Positions 1-9,355 are shown, counted from the first letter of the stretch. The stretch is 52,972 nt of DNA from Alteromonas sp. IB21 (GCF_016405965.1 NZ_JAEFCD010000033.1:1-52972), one strand, 5' to 3'. Made by a program: numbers and translations. Notes: generated from the sequence alone by a model not told the origin.

Positions 1-60
<60 letters not shown>

Positions 61-138
61 GACATCTCAAAAATTAAATTTTATATAGTTTTTTAGTGCG
101 ATTTCTTTATGTGTCCGCGACCGCGCGTCGGCCAGATA

Positions 139-167
139 CGAACCTCGTTTCCCGCTCCAAATTTTCA
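139..167 (+). repeat. tRNA-Gly 3'-end repeat, copy 2 (tRNA fragment)
   Basis: This repeats the T-arm 3' strand, acceptor strand, CCA and the following AAATTTT of the tRNA-Gly at 1-51. The sequence just upstream (about 105-138) does not fold as the rest of a tRNA, so this is a fragment and not a second gene. It could be the scar of integration into the tRNA gene, or a degenerate tandem copy. No integrase gene lies nearby in the window. Confidence 0.7.
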
Positions 168-278
168 TACCTCATTATTCACATTAGATAATCAACGTTA
201 CGTTGTACGTTAAAGTTATCTGAACTTTCTTTTTTATTAGTGCTCAATTGCTACGTGCTTATGTGGACGGATGCATTA

Positions 279-1049
279 ATGCTAGAGCAAAGGATTGATA
301 GATATGAACTTGAGAGGAGTTGTTTTACTCGAATAAGCCTGCCAAGCCCTTCTACTCTTAGTGCACTCCTAATTTCATTCGGTATCAACATGTTATTGCT
401 ACTTGCGTTGGCATTCACCACAGATAAAAAACCTGTCAGTCAGCAACATTCCAACCCACATTCTATAAAAGCAGTATTAGTTCAACCAACGACTGCACTG
501 CGAAAGGCCCAAAGCAAGCCAAAGTCAGCGCCTGAGACAAACGCCGATGTAGCACATAGCGTCGACATCAAAGAAGCAAAGCAGGGTGAGAGCAAAACGA
601 ACTCTTCAAATGACGCAGGTGAATCTGAAGAACCACAAAAATCTTTGCTAAAAAAACCTTCAGCACAATTTCATGCAGAAACAAAAGATGTCAGGCCGAG
701 TATTCGGGAAGCGACACAAGACTATATTAATCGCTTGAACGGACAGCGTTTGCATGACATCGCTAATCAATCGTCTTCCAACACAACTCATTCAAACGCA
801 GTAAAAAATACCAAACTTTCTAAACGCTACAATTCTGAAGACGAAGAGCTTCGTGAAAGTATTGAAATTGTAGTGGACTGCAATACTGCGAAAGGAAAAA
901 TATTCAGCCTTCTAAGTGAAAATAAGGGCGTAACGATTGAGGATCGTGATTTTCCTTCTCTATCAGACTCTATCACTGTACAGGGAAGAGTTAAGTGTAG
1001 AGATAACAGCCGCTTTAATGATTATATTAATCGGCGAGTAAATAAATGA
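279..1049 (+). CDS. TonB/TolA-shaped inner-membrane protein, function unknown
   Basis: I do not recognise a named family. The protein has a short basic N-terminus, one hydrophobic segment (about residues 25-45, rich in Leu/Ile/Ala), a long hydrophilic Ser/Lys/Asn-rich linker, and a compact C-terminal domain of about 65 residues with two cysteines. This is the topology of TonB, TolA and related periplasm-spanning anchors, and the stretch just after the membrane segment (IKAVLVQPTT) resembles that region of TonB. The C-terminus does not show a clear TonB fold. The start is uncertain: GTG at 240 and ATG at 261 are in frame without a ribosome-binding site, while ATG at 279 has a weak GGACGG eight bases upstream. 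A DYINR motif occurs twice. The next gene on the strand is a TonB-dependent receptor, so a role in energising or anchoring it is possible, but this is inference. Confidence 0.6.
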   Translation: MLEQRIDRYELERSCFTRISLPSPSTLSALLISFGINMLLLLALAFTTDKKPVSQQHSNPHSIKAVLVQPTTALRKAQSKPKSAPETNADVAHSVDIKEAKQGESKTNSSNDAGESEEPQKSLLKKPSAQFHAETKDVRPSIREATQDYINRLNGQRLHDIANQSSSNTTHSNAVKNTKLSKRYNSEDEELRESIEIVVDCNTAKGKIFSLLSENKGVTIEDRDFPSLSDSITVQGRVKCRDNSRFNDYINRRVNK

Positions 1050-1531
1050 CTACAGCTCTCTAAGCTCTCCTTTTCCACAATAACCTGCACTGATTCTGGG
1101 TATAAATTCGCTTTCCTACGCACCAAAGTCGTGCGACTTTAATAGGGTTATATGTCTATATGTATAAAGCTATGATATTTCAGTTAAAAGTGCTTGTTTC
1201 ATGAGTCCTCATAAAGTGCGACTGCCCCAATGTGTAACGCGTTTGTGGGATTATTTGCACTTTAAATGAATAAGTATCCGTTAATGCTCTGGCTTTTGCC
1301 GTTATTTATATTAGAATGCGCGCAAATTCCGGCATACATTCTGCTGAGTCTTGGGTTCTAGGCCCTTTTCAATGAGTAGCACTAATAATAATAATAAGAT
1401 TGCTATCAAGAACAGAAAGAGCCGGTACGCATATTTACCTAATTTACGCTAAAAACGCTTTATCAGAAGGACTCTGTTTATCCAATGGAACGGGCCAGCG
1501 ACTTTTAGCACGTCCATTTAAGAGAGAGAAC
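1050..1531. other. Long intergenic region upstream of the TonB-dependent receptor
   Basis: These 482 bases hold no convincing gene. An in-frame TTG at 1400 could extend the receptor, but the extra residues precede a perfect signal peptide and have no ribosome-binding site. I see a short palindrome ATGAGtcCTCAT at 1201-1212 and a TAA trinucleotide run at about 1382-1396. No sigma-70 promoter with both boxes is clear. The length suggests a regulated promoter or an untranslated leader. Confidence 0.5.
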
Positions 1532-4003
1532 ATGCATAGTAAGAGTGCTCCTTTCCATATTTCTGCTGTAGCAGGCGCAGTATTGGCTGCTTGTTCAAGC
1601 CAAGGTGTATACGCCCAAACGGTTGCAGTAGACGAAAAACAAATCGAAAAAGTAGAAGTCACGGCTACCCGCAGGTCCGGCACGCTTCAAGAAGTACCCA
1701 TCAACATTTCTGCACTTACATCTGACGTACTAGATCAGCAGAATATTGAAGATCTTGACGGCGTAGCGCGTTGGGTACCTGGTCTTACGGTTACTGATCA
1801 AGGTGGGCGTAATGATTCTCCAATCATTGTGCGCGGTCTAAACACGAATTCATCAGGCCCAGGCTCAAATGGTGGCACGGTAGCTACCTATTTTGGTGAT
1901 ATTCCTCTTTTCCTAAATATGCGTCTTGTCGATGTCGATCGCGTCGAAGTTCTCATTGGGCCACAAGGTACTCTTTATGGAGCAGGGACCTTGGGGGGCG
2001 CTATTCGGTATCTTCCAAAGAAAGTTGACCTAGAGTTTTTGTCAGGTGAAGTAACCGGTGATGTATTCAGCATCAGCGAAAGTGACTCGTTAGGCGGTGA
2101 AAGCAGTATCGTATTTAATGCTCCAATTATTGATGGCGAATTAGCAGTACGCGCGTCTTTGAATTATTTCAACAACCCTGGCTTCCTTGACTACAACTAC
2201 GTAGTAAGAGAAGGCGGGGTATCACTGCCCGACCCAGACTGGTCCAACGAAGAAGAGATAAATAACAATCTACGCCGCGTTGAAGATGCCAATGGTGAAG
2301 ATACGTTAACAGGTCGCATCGCGGTGCGCTGGGCGCCCAACGATTGGTTTGACAGCACGCTGACTTATTTTTATCAAAAGCAGGACGTGGAAGGTCGCTC
2401 TATTACCCACTTCGACGCGCTGTCATCTGAAAATCCTTTAAGTGAAATAATAGGTAAATACGAGTCAGCTTATCGCTATGAAGAGCCTCGTGAAAAAGAA
2501 GATGAATTATTGAGCCTTGAAGTGAGTGCGGACCTTGGCTTTGCTGAGCTGGTGTCTGCAACGGGCTTATCTAACTTTGATGCAAACGGTCAACGTGACC
2601 AAACCGACCTTCTCATTCGTTTAGACTACAGCTATGAAGAATTTCCTGCGTTTTCTGCTTACACTGAAGAAGTGGAAGAGCGCGAGGTCTTTACGCAAGA
2701 ATTACGTTTAGTCTCTCAAACCAGTGGCCCTTTATCTTGGATTGTAGGTGGCTTTTACTATGATTTAGACAGTGAAGGTAGCAGTAAAGAATTTACACCT
2801 AATTTCGATGTTTATGCAATTGATGTATGGGGCATTGACGGTAATTACCGTCCTGACTCGCTTGAATACTTTTCGGTCGATGAAAGCGACGTTACTGAAA
2901 AAGCACTATTTGGTGAGCTGTCTTACGAACTCACCGATGATTGGGATATCACCCTTGGGCTGCGCGCATATGAGTATGAAGTATATTCACGCTCAGCAGT
3001 AGACCTTCCGCTGTACTACTCGGTATTTGAAGGTAGAGCATCAGATTCTATTGTTCTAGATTATGGTGAGACAGAGGCTGACGATAGCGGTACGCTACTT
3101 AAATTCAATACTAGCTATCAATTTACCAATAGCACTATGGGTTATTTGACCGTTAGCGAAGGCTTTAGAATTGGTGGTGCGAACGGCGTTGCAGCTTGCC
3201 CAGACAACGTTGATGAATTGAATAACCAGATTGTTTGCGCTACTACAGAAGAGCAACTCTTCGAAGCAGATACCACAACTAATTACGAGCTAGGTGTCAA
3301 AACCAGTTTCTTTAGAAACAAGCTTCAGTTGAATACCGCGCTATTCTACGTTGATTGGCAGGACCCACAGGTATCGGGTGCCACAATTAATGGGCAGCAG
3401 CCAATTATCGTAAACGCTGAAGGCGCGGAGTCAAAAGGAGCTGAATTCTCGGTACGCGGCATTATTGGCGACAATATTACTACTTATGCAACTTATGCCT
3501 ACACACAAGCTGAGTTAACAGCAGATGCACCATTCCTATTCGGCGTATTTGACGATCAAGGTACAGAGCTTCAAGACTTTTACGATGGTAAAGATGGGGA
3601 CCGCTTACCAGGAACAGCAGAACATCAGTTCTCTTTCGGTATTACCTATAGCCAAGAAGTATTCGACGATAAAATGCTCAACGTGAACTATGGTATTACT
3701 GCACAAAGCGATGTGTATACCACTGTAGGTCTTCGTCAAGATGGCGAGGCACTACCTGGCTATGCAGTAAGTAATCTTAATGCCACCATTTCAGATGAAG
3801 ATTGGTCGGTAACCCTTTATATTGATAACTTATTTGATAAGTATGCGTTTACTTCAACACGTCGTAACGTAGGTGATATTGGTTTAGGCCAATTTAACGA
3901 TACCTTAGAGCCAAATGGTACAGAGTTACAGCGAAACTATGGTCATTACGTGTTAACACCGCGTACCATTGGTTTGATGTTTAAGTATCAATTTGGCATG
4001 TAG
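1532..4003 (+). CDS. TonB-dependent outer-membrane receptor
   Basis: An 823-residue outer-membrane transporter of the iron-complex/TonB-dependent family. The ATG at 1532 follows AAGAGAGAGA and begins a signal peptide with probable cleavage after VYA (residue 28). A TonB-box-like segment EKVEVTATR lies at about 39-47. A plug domain (about 50-165, with the LQEVPINISA and RGLN signatures typical of proteobacterial receptors) is followed by a long beta-barrel rich in alternating aromatic strands, including the late DNLFDKYA motif. The protein ends in YQFGM, so the usual terminal aromatic is two residues in. The substrate cannot be told from sequence: there is no siderophore or vitamin B12 gene nearby. 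The immediate neighbour is a TPR-sulfotransferase, a pairing also seen around receptors in other aquatic Proteobacteria. An intrinsic terminator separates the two genes. Confidence 0.95.
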   Translation: MHSKSAPFHISAVAGAVLAACSSQGVYAQTVAVDEKQIEKVEVTATRRSGTLQEVPINISALTSDVLDQQNIEDLDGVARWVPGLTVTDQGGRNDSPIIVRGLNTNSSGPGSNGGTVATYFGDIPLFLNMRLVDVDRVEVLIGPQGTLYGAGTLGGAIRYLPKKVDLEFLSGEVTGDVFSISESDSLGGESSIVFNAPIIDGELAVRASLNYFNNPGFLDYNYVVREGGVSLPDPDWSNEEEINNNLRRVEDANGEDTLTGRIAVRWAPNDWFDSTLTYFYQKQDVEGRSITHFDALSSENPLSEIIGKYESAYRYEEPREKEDELLSLEVSADLGFAELVSATGLSNFDANGQRDQTDLLIRLDYSYEEFPAFSAYTEEVEEREVFTQELRLVSQTSGPLSWIVGGFYYDLDSEGSSKEFTPNFDVYAIDVWGIDGNYRPDSLEYFSVDESDVTEKALFGELSYELTDDWDITLGLRAYEYEVYSRSAVDLPLYYSVFEGRASDSIVLDYGETEADDSGTLLKFNTSYQFTNSTMGYLTVSEGFRIGGANGVAACPDNVDELNNQIVCATTEEQLFEADTTTNYELGVKTSFFRNKLQLNTALFYVDWQDPQVSGATINGQQPIIVNAEGAESKGAEFSVRGIIGDNITTYATYAYTQAELTADAPFLFGVFDDQGTELQDFYDGKDGDRLPGTAEHQFSFGITYSQEVFDDKMLNVNYGITAQSDVYTTVGLRQDGEALPGYAVSNLNATISDEDWSVTLYIDNLFDKYAFTSTRRNVGDIGLGQFNDTLEPNGTELQRNYGHYVLTPRTIGLMFKYQFGM

Positions 4004-4030
4004 TATAGTTACTGCATCACGAAGGTAGAT

Positions 4031-4065
4031 AAAGGCGCTTATGCTAAACGTGTAAGCGCCTTTTT
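4031..4065 (+). terminator. Intrinsic terminator after the receptor
   Basis: An 11-bp stem AAAGGCGCTTA / TAAGCGCCTTT (4031-4041 with 4053-4063) with an 11-base loop is followed by a T run. It lies between the receptor stop and the sulfotransferase start, so the two genes are probably at least partly separate transcription units. Confidence 0.85.
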
Positions 4066-4095
4066 CGTATTTAACGGTTTTGAAAAAAGATAAAA

Positions 4096-5664
4096 ATGAA
4101 TACAAGCCAACTTCGCTTAGACGATGCTGTAAGGTTTTTAGCCCAGAGAGATTTTAAACAAGCTCACCGTTGCTGTGTTGAAGTAATTCAACGCTATGGT
4201 TCGCATGTTCACGCCTATTTTCTGCTTGGTATTATTCATATTGAGATTGGACAAATAGAAAAGGCAATAGCCTTGTTATCGAAGTCTAATGAACTAGAAA
4301 AGCGTGCGATCACCTTTGCATACCTAGCAAAATGCTTTGCACTCAAAGGGGATATGCAGCAAGCGTTGGAGCATGTGAAACAGGCGCCGGTTGAAAGTTT
4401 ATCACGCGCCCTCGACTTAGATACCGTGGGTGTGTCGTTATCTAGAGTAGGACTACATGATGACGCCACCGCATACTTTGAAAAAGCGCTAACGTTGGCG
4501 CCGGCGAACCCACAATACAATTACAACTATGCGGTAAGCTGTAAATTCGCCGGAAGGTTTGAATTAGCTCGAAAGTACTTTGAAAGAGCGATAGAAAACG
4601 AGCCTAATTTTTATCAGGCTCACTTTGCCCTGTCTGATCTCGGCGGTGTTACCCCCGAGAACAATAATTTAGCTAGACTTGAGCCGTTAGTTGAAAAGGT
4701 AAAAGCAAATCCTGAAGCCCGTCTTCACATAGGGCATGCTCTAGCAAAAGAGTACGAAGCATTAGGTGAGTATACGCGGGCTTTTGAGGCACTCCGTCAT
4801 GCGAAAATGCCCCAGCAGGCGCGTAGTGAAAATACGCTGGAAGATTATCAGGCAATATTTAGGATTCTTCATAAGAATTTGAAATCACAGGTTAGCTTAG
4901 ACTCCTGTTCAAATGATGTTTCTAAAAGTGACGCCCCTATATTCGTGGTGGGTATGCCGCGCAGCGGTACAACATTGGTAGAGCGTATTTTAAGTCATCA
5001 CTCCAGTGTTGCATCAGGAGGAGAACTGCAGGACTTTGGGGTTGCTGTTAAACAGGTAACTCAAACTAGCGGTCAGTTGGTGCTCGATGAATCTACAATT
5101 AAACAAGCGTATGAGAGTGATTTAGGCAAGATTGGAGAGCTCTATCTTCAGCGAACGGCTTTTCTGCGAAAAAATTCAAAGCATTTGGTCGACAAACTGC
5201 CGTTTAACTTTTTTTATATCGACCTTATTCGCAAAGCTCTGCCTAATGCAAAAATAGTGTGCTTGCTTCGTCATCCTATGGATACTTGCGTTGGCAACTT
5301 TAGACAGTTGTTCTCAATCCATAGCCCGTATTACGCCTATGCTTACGACCTCGAAGTCATCGGGCAACTTTATCTAAGCTTCGAAAAATGGGTACGAGAA
5401 TTTGCTAATACCTATCCAGATGCTATTCGCCTGCAATCTTATGAACAACTTGCACAAAACCCTGAGACACAGATTAGAGAGCTTTTGGCATTTTGCAACT
5501 TGCGGTGGGAAGCACAATGTCTACGGGTAGAAAATAACAAACTTCCGGTGTCAACAGCCAGTAAAGTTCAGGTGAGGGAACCAATAAATACACGTTCAAT
5601 AGGTCGCTGGGAACGTTACGCGTTGCAAACTGAAGCTTTGCAGAAGTCATTAGGTATTATTTGA
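4096..5664 (+). CDS. TPR-repeat sulfotransferase
   Basis: A 522-residue cytoplasmic-looking fusion: about six tetratricopeptide repeats (residues 1-245) followed by a PAPS-dependent sulfotransferase domain. The 5'-phosphosulfate loop PRSGTT is at 288-293 with the preceding VVGM strand. The 3'-phosphate-binding region LLRHPMDTC is at about 390-398 (Arg392), and a conserved W-x-x-E-F-A region follows. The family transfers sulfate from PAPS to hydroxyls or amines of carbohydrates, lipids or tyrosines. The TPR part probably selects a protein or peptide partner. There is no signal peptide. It lies directly downstream of a TonB-dependent receptor, beyond a terminator. The acceptor is unknown, and the window holds no PAPS-synthesis genes. 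Confidence 0.9.
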   Translation: MNTSQLRLDDAVRFLAQRDFKQAHRCCVEVIQRYGSHVHAYFLLGIIHIEIGQIEKAIALLSKSNELEKRAITFAYLAKCFALKGDMQQALEHVKQAPVESLSRALDLDTVGVSLSRVGLHDDATAYFEKALTLAPANPQYNYNYAVSCKFAGRFELARKYFERAIENEPNFYQAHFALSDLGGVTPENNNLARLEPLVEKVKANPEARLHIGHALAKEYEALGEYTRAFEALRHAKMPQQARSENTLEDYQAIFRILHKNLKSQVSLDSCSNDVSKSDAPIFVVGMPRSGTTLVERILSHHSSVASGGELQDFGVAVKQVTQTSGQLVLDESTIKQAYESDLGKIGELYLQRTAFLRKNSKHLVDKLPFNFFYIDLIRKALPNAKIVCLLRHPMDTCVGNFRQLFSIHSPYYAYAYDLEVIGQLYLSFEKWVREFANTYPDAIRLQSYEQLAQNPETQIRELLAFCNLRWEAQCLRVENNKLPVSTASKVQVREPINTRSIGRWERYALQTEALQKSLGII

Positions 5665-5811
5665 CTGAAAAAATACAGATTCGTTTGCAACCTTTAAACG
5701 TAACGATTATGTTAACGCTATATTTACTGGTCTAACCAGATTACGCAAGAGCCGGTGTATCAACGCCGCTTTCCTGCGTTCGCACTCTTTAGAAAATCAG
5801 CGTGAACAATT

Positions 5812-6273
5812 ATGTCAAAGAATTACGTACTTAATACCTACAACAAATTTCTAAAACTGCCCTTTGGCAAAAAGCTGTTTAGCTGGTATTCAGCGCGCAG
5901 GGCTCCTTATTTCGCCACCGTTTCGCCAGTTATTACAGATATCAAACCAAACTACTGTGAGGTGTTAATTAAAAAACGCAAAGGGGTGGAAAACCATATA
6001 GGCACGGTTCACGTTATTGCTATATGTAATGGCTTGGAAATGGCCATGGGTTTCATGTGCGAAGCCTCAATTCCCAAGAACCTCCGGTGGATCCCAAAAG
6101 GCATGGAAGTGAAGTATCCGGCAAAAGCAGATTCTGATATTCGCTGTGTTGCTGAAGTGCCTGCTGATGCATGGAAACCTGGTGATCTACCGATTGCGGT
6201 AAAAGCGTACAACGCGACAGGCACTGTGGTTGTCGACGGCACCATTACCGTTTGGGTAAGTGAAAAGCGCTAG
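5812..6273 (+). CDS. DUF4442 hotdog-fold protein (possible thioesterase)
   Basis: A 153-residue protein with the DUF4442 pattern: an N-terminal helix region (FLKLPFGKKLFSWYSARRAPYF), the VTDIKP..CEV strand, a G-T-x-H-V central helix region and an E-x-A/MGF segment. DUF4442 proteins are hotdog-fold relatives of acyl-CoA thioesterases, but their substrates are mostly unknown. Its ATG follows AACAATT and a weak purine-rich site. It stands alone between the sulfotransferase and a strong terminator. Assignment is by overall pattern, and enzymatic activity is inferred only from the fold. Confidence 0.75.
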   Translation: MSKNYVLNTYNKFLKLPFGKKLFSWYSARRAPYFATVSPVITDIKPNYCEVLIKKRKGVENHIGTVHVIAICNGLEMAMGFMCEASIPKNLRWIPKGMEVKYPAKADSDIRCVAEVPADAWKPGDLPIAVKAYNATGTVVVDGTITVWVSEKR

Positions 6274-6295
6274 TCTTTTTTGAGAGTGTTACAAG

Positions 6296-6319
6296 AGCCG
6301 CACTTGCGGCTTTTTTTTT
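6296..6319 (+). terminator. Intrinsic terminator after DUF4442 gene
   Basis: Hairpin AGCCGCActTGCGGCT (6296-6311) is followed by an uninterrupted run of Ts. It closes the transcription unit of the DUF4442 gene. Confidence 0.88.
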
Positions 6320-6364
6320 CACCTGAACGTAAGTATTAAGTTTTTACGACAGGGCGTTTTGTGT

Positions 6365-6393
6365 TTGACAGGAAAACAAAATCCAACTAAGAA
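6365..6393 (+). promoter_or_regulatory. Candidate sigma-70 promoter for maoP
   Basis: A perfect TTGACA box (6365-6370) is followed after 17 bases by a weak TAAGAA. The leader down to the gene contains a small inverted repeat CCTGA/TCAGG (6461-6479). In E. coli the maoP upstream region carries the cis-acting site maoS. I cannot identify a maoS equivalent here by eye. Confidence 0.35.
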
Positions 6394-6502
6394 TAACGGT
6401 GTTAACGATTAAGGCGCTAAATCGGTAGTTTATTTCATTCAACTATTTTTGTGACAATATCCTGAGTAATCCTTTCAGGTTGTTACGATAAAAGAGGTTA
6501 AG

Positions 6503-6871
6503 ATGTCCGTGATCACAAAAGAGCAAGTTACCAGAAAACCTTTTGCAGATAAGAAACATTATCCCTATGGTTTTGCCCGTTCAGGCGATTTTTCCATAAA
6601 TGAAAGTAAACTGCTTCAATCTTACGGTAGCTTGTTTGCCGCACTGGTGGATGGGAAGATCACTCCAGAGAATGATGAAGAACAAGCCTATTTAGAGTCG
6701 GCACTCGGGCATCGCGAGCCCGCCACCCCTCAAGAAAAAGCGTGGTTAAAATACCAAGCGCGAATTAACAGGCCAAAGACGGCGAGTATTTACGGTTCGA
6801 AGAAGCCCGCTGTTGACGATGATGATGACATAAGCGATAACAGTGACTTAGATATCGACCTTGATGATTAA
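6503..6871 (+). CDS. maoP: MaoP / DUF413 macrodomain Ori protein
   Basis: A 122-residue protein matching MaoP (formerly YifE, DUF413). The core KHYPYGFARSGDF, the LL..YG segment, the E-x-REPAT-x-x-E repeat and K-Y-x-x-R-I-x-R-PK all correspond to the E. coli protein. In E. coli, MaoP with its site maoS helps set long-range organisation of the Ori macrodomain. The C-terminal 20 residues are extremely acidic (Asp-rich), which is an extended form of the E. coli tail. The ATG follows AAAGAGG. In E. coli yifE/maoP lies close to the ilvG locus, and here the next genes are ilvI and ilvH, so the neighbourhood is partly conserved. Confidence 0.9.
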   Translation: MSVITKEQVTRKPFADKKHYPYGFARSGDFSINESKLLQSYGSLFAALVDGKITPENDEEQAYLESALGHREPATPQEKAWLKYQARINRPKTASIYGSKKPAVDDDDDISDNSDLDIDLDD

Positions 6872-6907
6872 GTCATGCCTTCGTGCATTAATCCCGCTCA
6901 CAAAGAC

Positions 6908-6935
6908 AACGTCTGGAGGCCAGGCGTTTCTTTTG
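6908..6935 (+). terminator. Intrinsic terminator after maoP
   Basis: A 9-bp stem AACGTCTGG / CCAGGCGTT (one G-U pair) with a 3-base loop is followed by TCTTTT. It separates maoP from the ilvIH leader. Confidence 0.7.
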
Positions 6936-7076
6936 GTGTTAAATTGATGTAAATAAATATCCTATCTTGCGTGAAAATAATCACGAAATCGAAACATTTA
7001 TCCTAATTATTGCGAATATTGGGATATATATCTCACTTTTGCGCAATTTAGTGTTTTATCTTCCTATTACCTTAGT

Positions 7077-7082
7077 TATAGT
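7077..7082 (+). promoter_or_regulatory. Possible -10 box for ilvIH
   Basis: TATAGT lies about 58 bases before the GTG start in an A/T-rich region. The -35 position carries no good TTGACA match. The 268-base gap (6872-7139) shows no obvious leader peptide with a run of branched-chain codons, so attenuation is not evident. Activator-dependent transcription (as by Lrp on E. coli ilvIH) would fit, but this is inference. Confidence 0.28.
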
Positions 7083-7139
7083 CGGGGCATCGTCAACGTA
7101 CGCTGACAAACCCCCCAACCCATTACAGGAGAAAGCACT

Positions 7140-8858
7140 GTGAAAATGATGTCGGGCGCAGCCATGGTGGTTGAAGCGCTAAAAGATGTAGGAGTGACAC
7201 ACGTGTTCGGTTACCCAGGTGGTGCCGTACTTGACATTTATGATGCGTTATTTGCGCAAGATGATGTCAAACACGTCCTCGTACGTCATGAACAGGCAGC
7301 CGCCCATATGGCGGATGGTTATGCACGTTCAACTGGCAAAACCGGCACTGTGCTCGTCACATCAGGTCCAGGTGCAACGAATACCATTACCGGTATTGCT
7401 ACCGCATACATGGACTCTATCCCGATGGTTGTTTTATCGGGGCAGGTGCCTTCAAAGCACATAGGTGAAGACGCATTCCAAGAAACTGATATGGTAGGGT
7501 GCTCGCGCCCTATAGTTAAGCACAGTTTCTTGGTAAAGCGCGCGGTAGATATTCCAGAAGCGATTGCTAAAGCTTACTATATTGCTAACACAGGGCGTCC
7601 TGGTCCGGTGGTAGTCGATTTACCAAAAGACATTGTTAACGTAGCAGAAGAGCACCCGTACGTGTTTCCAACTGATGTGACAATGCGCTCTTACAACCCA
7701 ACCGAAAAAGGTCATCCTAAACAGGTTAAAAAGGCAGTTGAGTCTCTACTTAAAGCTGAGCGCCCTGTACTTTATGTTGGTGGTGGAGCCGTAGCCTGCG
7801 AGGCGTCAGCAAAAGTTATTGAGTTAGCTGAAAAGTTAAATGCCCCTGTTACGTGCACATTGATGGGCCTTGGCGCCATGCCTGGCACACATAAGCAGTT
7901 TATCGGTATGTTGGGCATGCACGGTACACTTGAAGCGAATAAAACCATGCATAATGCCGACTGCATTATTGCGCTCGGTGCACGTTTCGATGACCGTGTT
8001 ACTAATAATGTAGATAAGTTCTGTCCTCACGCGGATATTATTCACGTTGATATTGATCCTGCGTCAATCTCTAAGACCGTCAATGCGCACATACCTGTGG
8101 TAGGCTCGGTTGATAAGGTTCTTGACCAGATTCTCAGTCAGGTCAACAAGAAAGACTTGTCAGGTCAAAGTGAAAAGCTGGCTGACTGGTGGCAGCAAAT
8201 TGAGACCTGGCGTTCTCGTCAGTGCCTAAATTACAACCAAGGTGAAGAGGTAATTAAACCTCAGCGCGTTATCGAAGCCTTGTACAAACACACCGACGGT
8301 AAAGCTTATGTAAGCTCTGACGTAGGTCAGCACCAGATGTTTGCTGCGCTTTATTATCCTTATGATAAACCGCGTCAGTGGATTAACTCTGGTGGCTTAG
8401 GCACCATGGGCTTTGGTTTACCAGCTGCTATGGGCGTGCAGTTCGCCCATCCGACTTCAACGTCTGTTGTAGTCACGGGTGACGGCAGTATTCAAATGAA
8501 TATTCAAGAGCTATCTACCTGTTTGCAGTACAATTTGCCTATCAAGATTATCTCATTGAATAACCGTGCCTTAGGTATGGTTAGACAATGGCAAGATATG
8601 ATTTACAAAGGGCGTCACTCACATTCATATATGGATTCAATGCCTGACTTTGTGAAGTTGGCAGAAGCTTATGGTCATGTGGGCATTAAAGTAGATAAGC
8701 TCGATGAGCTAGACGCAGCAATGGAGAAATGTTTCAGCTACACAGATCGCTTAGTGTTTATGGACATAGCAGTAGACCAAAATGAACACGTATATCCAAT
8801 GCAAATTAAGTTTGGCGCAATGGATGACATGCGCTTAAGCAAGACGGAGCGAACCTGA
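7140..8858 (+). CDS. ilvI: Acetolactate synthase, large catalytic subunit (IlvI type)
   Basis: A 572-residue TPP- and FAD-dependent enzyme that condenses two pyruvates to acetolactate (or pyruvate with 2-oxobutyrate), the first common step of valine, leucine and isoleucine synthesis. It follows E. coli IlvI along its whole length, down to the C-terminal LSKTERT. The catalytic Glu of the RHEQAAAHM motif is at about residue 51. The TPP/Mg motif GDGS starts at 447 with its downstream NN. The FAD-region GMLGMHG and GARFDDR motifs are present. The GTG start at 7140 is eight bases after AGGAG, while an ATG at 7146 would be too far. The gene overlaps ilvH by one base (TGATG), which indicates translational coupling. 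Confidence 0.97.
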   Translation: MKMMSGAAMVVEALKDVGVTHVFGYPGGAVLDIYDALFAQDDVKHVLVRHEQAAAHMADGYARSTGKTGTVLVTSGPGATNTITGIATAYMDSIPMVVLSGQVPSKHIGEDAFQETDMVGCSRPIVKHSFLVKRAVDIPEAIAKAYYIANTGRPGPVVVDLPKDIVNVAEEHPYVFPTDVTMRSYNPTEKGHPKQVKKAVESLLKAERPVLYVGGGAVACEASAKVIELAEKLNAPVTCTLMGLGAMPGTHKQFIGMLGMHGTLEANKTMHNADCIIALGARFDDRVTNNVDKFCPHADIIHVDIDPASISKTVNAHIPVVGSVDKVLDQILSQVNKKDLSGQSEKLADWWQQIETWRSRQCLNYNQGEEVIKPQRVIEALYKHTDGKAYVSSDVGQHQMFAALYYPYDKPRQWINSGGLGTMGFGLPAAMGVQFAHPTSTSVVVTGDGSIQMNIQELSTCLQYNLPIKIISLNNRALGMVRQWQDMIYKGRHSHSYMDSMPDFVKLAEAYGHVGIKVDKLDELDAAMEKCFSYTDRLVFMDIAVDQNEHVYPMQIKFGAMDDMRLSKTERT

Positions 8859-9355
8859 TGAAACGTATTATCTCAGTATTAATGGAAAACGCCCCTGGCG
8901 CACTATCCCGTATCGTTGGTGTATTTTCACAACGAGGGTACAACGTCGACTCACTGTGTGTAGCACCAACCGATGACGCGAGTCTTTCGCGTCTTACGAT
9001 CATCACTCATGGCGATGATAAAGTGATCGAGCAGATTACCAAGCAAGTGAATAAGCTTATTGACGTGCTTAAAGTGGTGGACCTAACTGAAGGTACACAC
9101 ATTGAACGTGAACTGATGCTTATTAAAGTTGCAACGCGGACCGAGTCAGTGCGCGCTGAAGTTAAGCGTAATGCTGATATCTTCCGTGCGCGCATTGTGG
9201 ATGTGAACGTAAATAATTACACCATTGAAATCACGGGCACCACAGATAAGCTAGACGCATTTGCCACCACTATGGGGCAATGTGCGGAAATTATCGAGTC
9301 ATCGCGCACCGGTGTATGTGGTCTTGCACGAGGTGATAGGGCGCTTCGTCCTTAA
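8858..9355 (+). CDS. ilvH: Acetolactate synthase, small regulatory subunit
   Basis: A 165-residue regulatory subunit with an N-terminal ACT domain (residues 3-75) and a C-terminal ALS_ss domain ending in GVCGLARGD. It activates the large subunit and confers feedback inhibition by valine. The residues known to matter for valine binding in E. coli IlvH (Asn11, Gly14 and Asn29) are all present at the same positions, so the enzyme should be valine-sensitive. Its ATG overlaps the ilvI stop codon. Confidence 0.97.
   Translation: MKRIISVLMENAPGALSRIVGVFSQRGYNVDSLCVAPTDDASLSRLTIITHGDDKVIEQITKQVNKLIDVLKVVDLTEGTHIERELMLIKVATRTESVRAEVKRNADIFRARIVDVNVNNYTIEITGTTDKLDAFATTMGQCAEIIESSRTGVCGLARGDRALRP

Noticed and set aside
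100..163. A second complete tRNA-Gly gene
   Set aside because: Only the 3' strand of the T arm and acceptor is present. The preceding bases do not form an anticodon or D arm.
1400..1531. Upstream extension of the receptor from a TTG at 1400
   Set aside because: The extra 44 residues have no ribosome-binding site and would precede an intact signal peptide that starts at 1532 with a good site.
1532..1600. Lipoprotein signal in the TonB-dependent receptor (LAAC at residues 18-21)
   Set aside because: The family uses signal peptidase I, and a good VYA cleavage site follows. The LAAC match is probably fortuitous.
6872..7139. Attenuator with a leader peptide before ilvIH
   Set aside because: No short ORF with a cluster of Val, Leu or Ile codons followed by competing hairpins was found.
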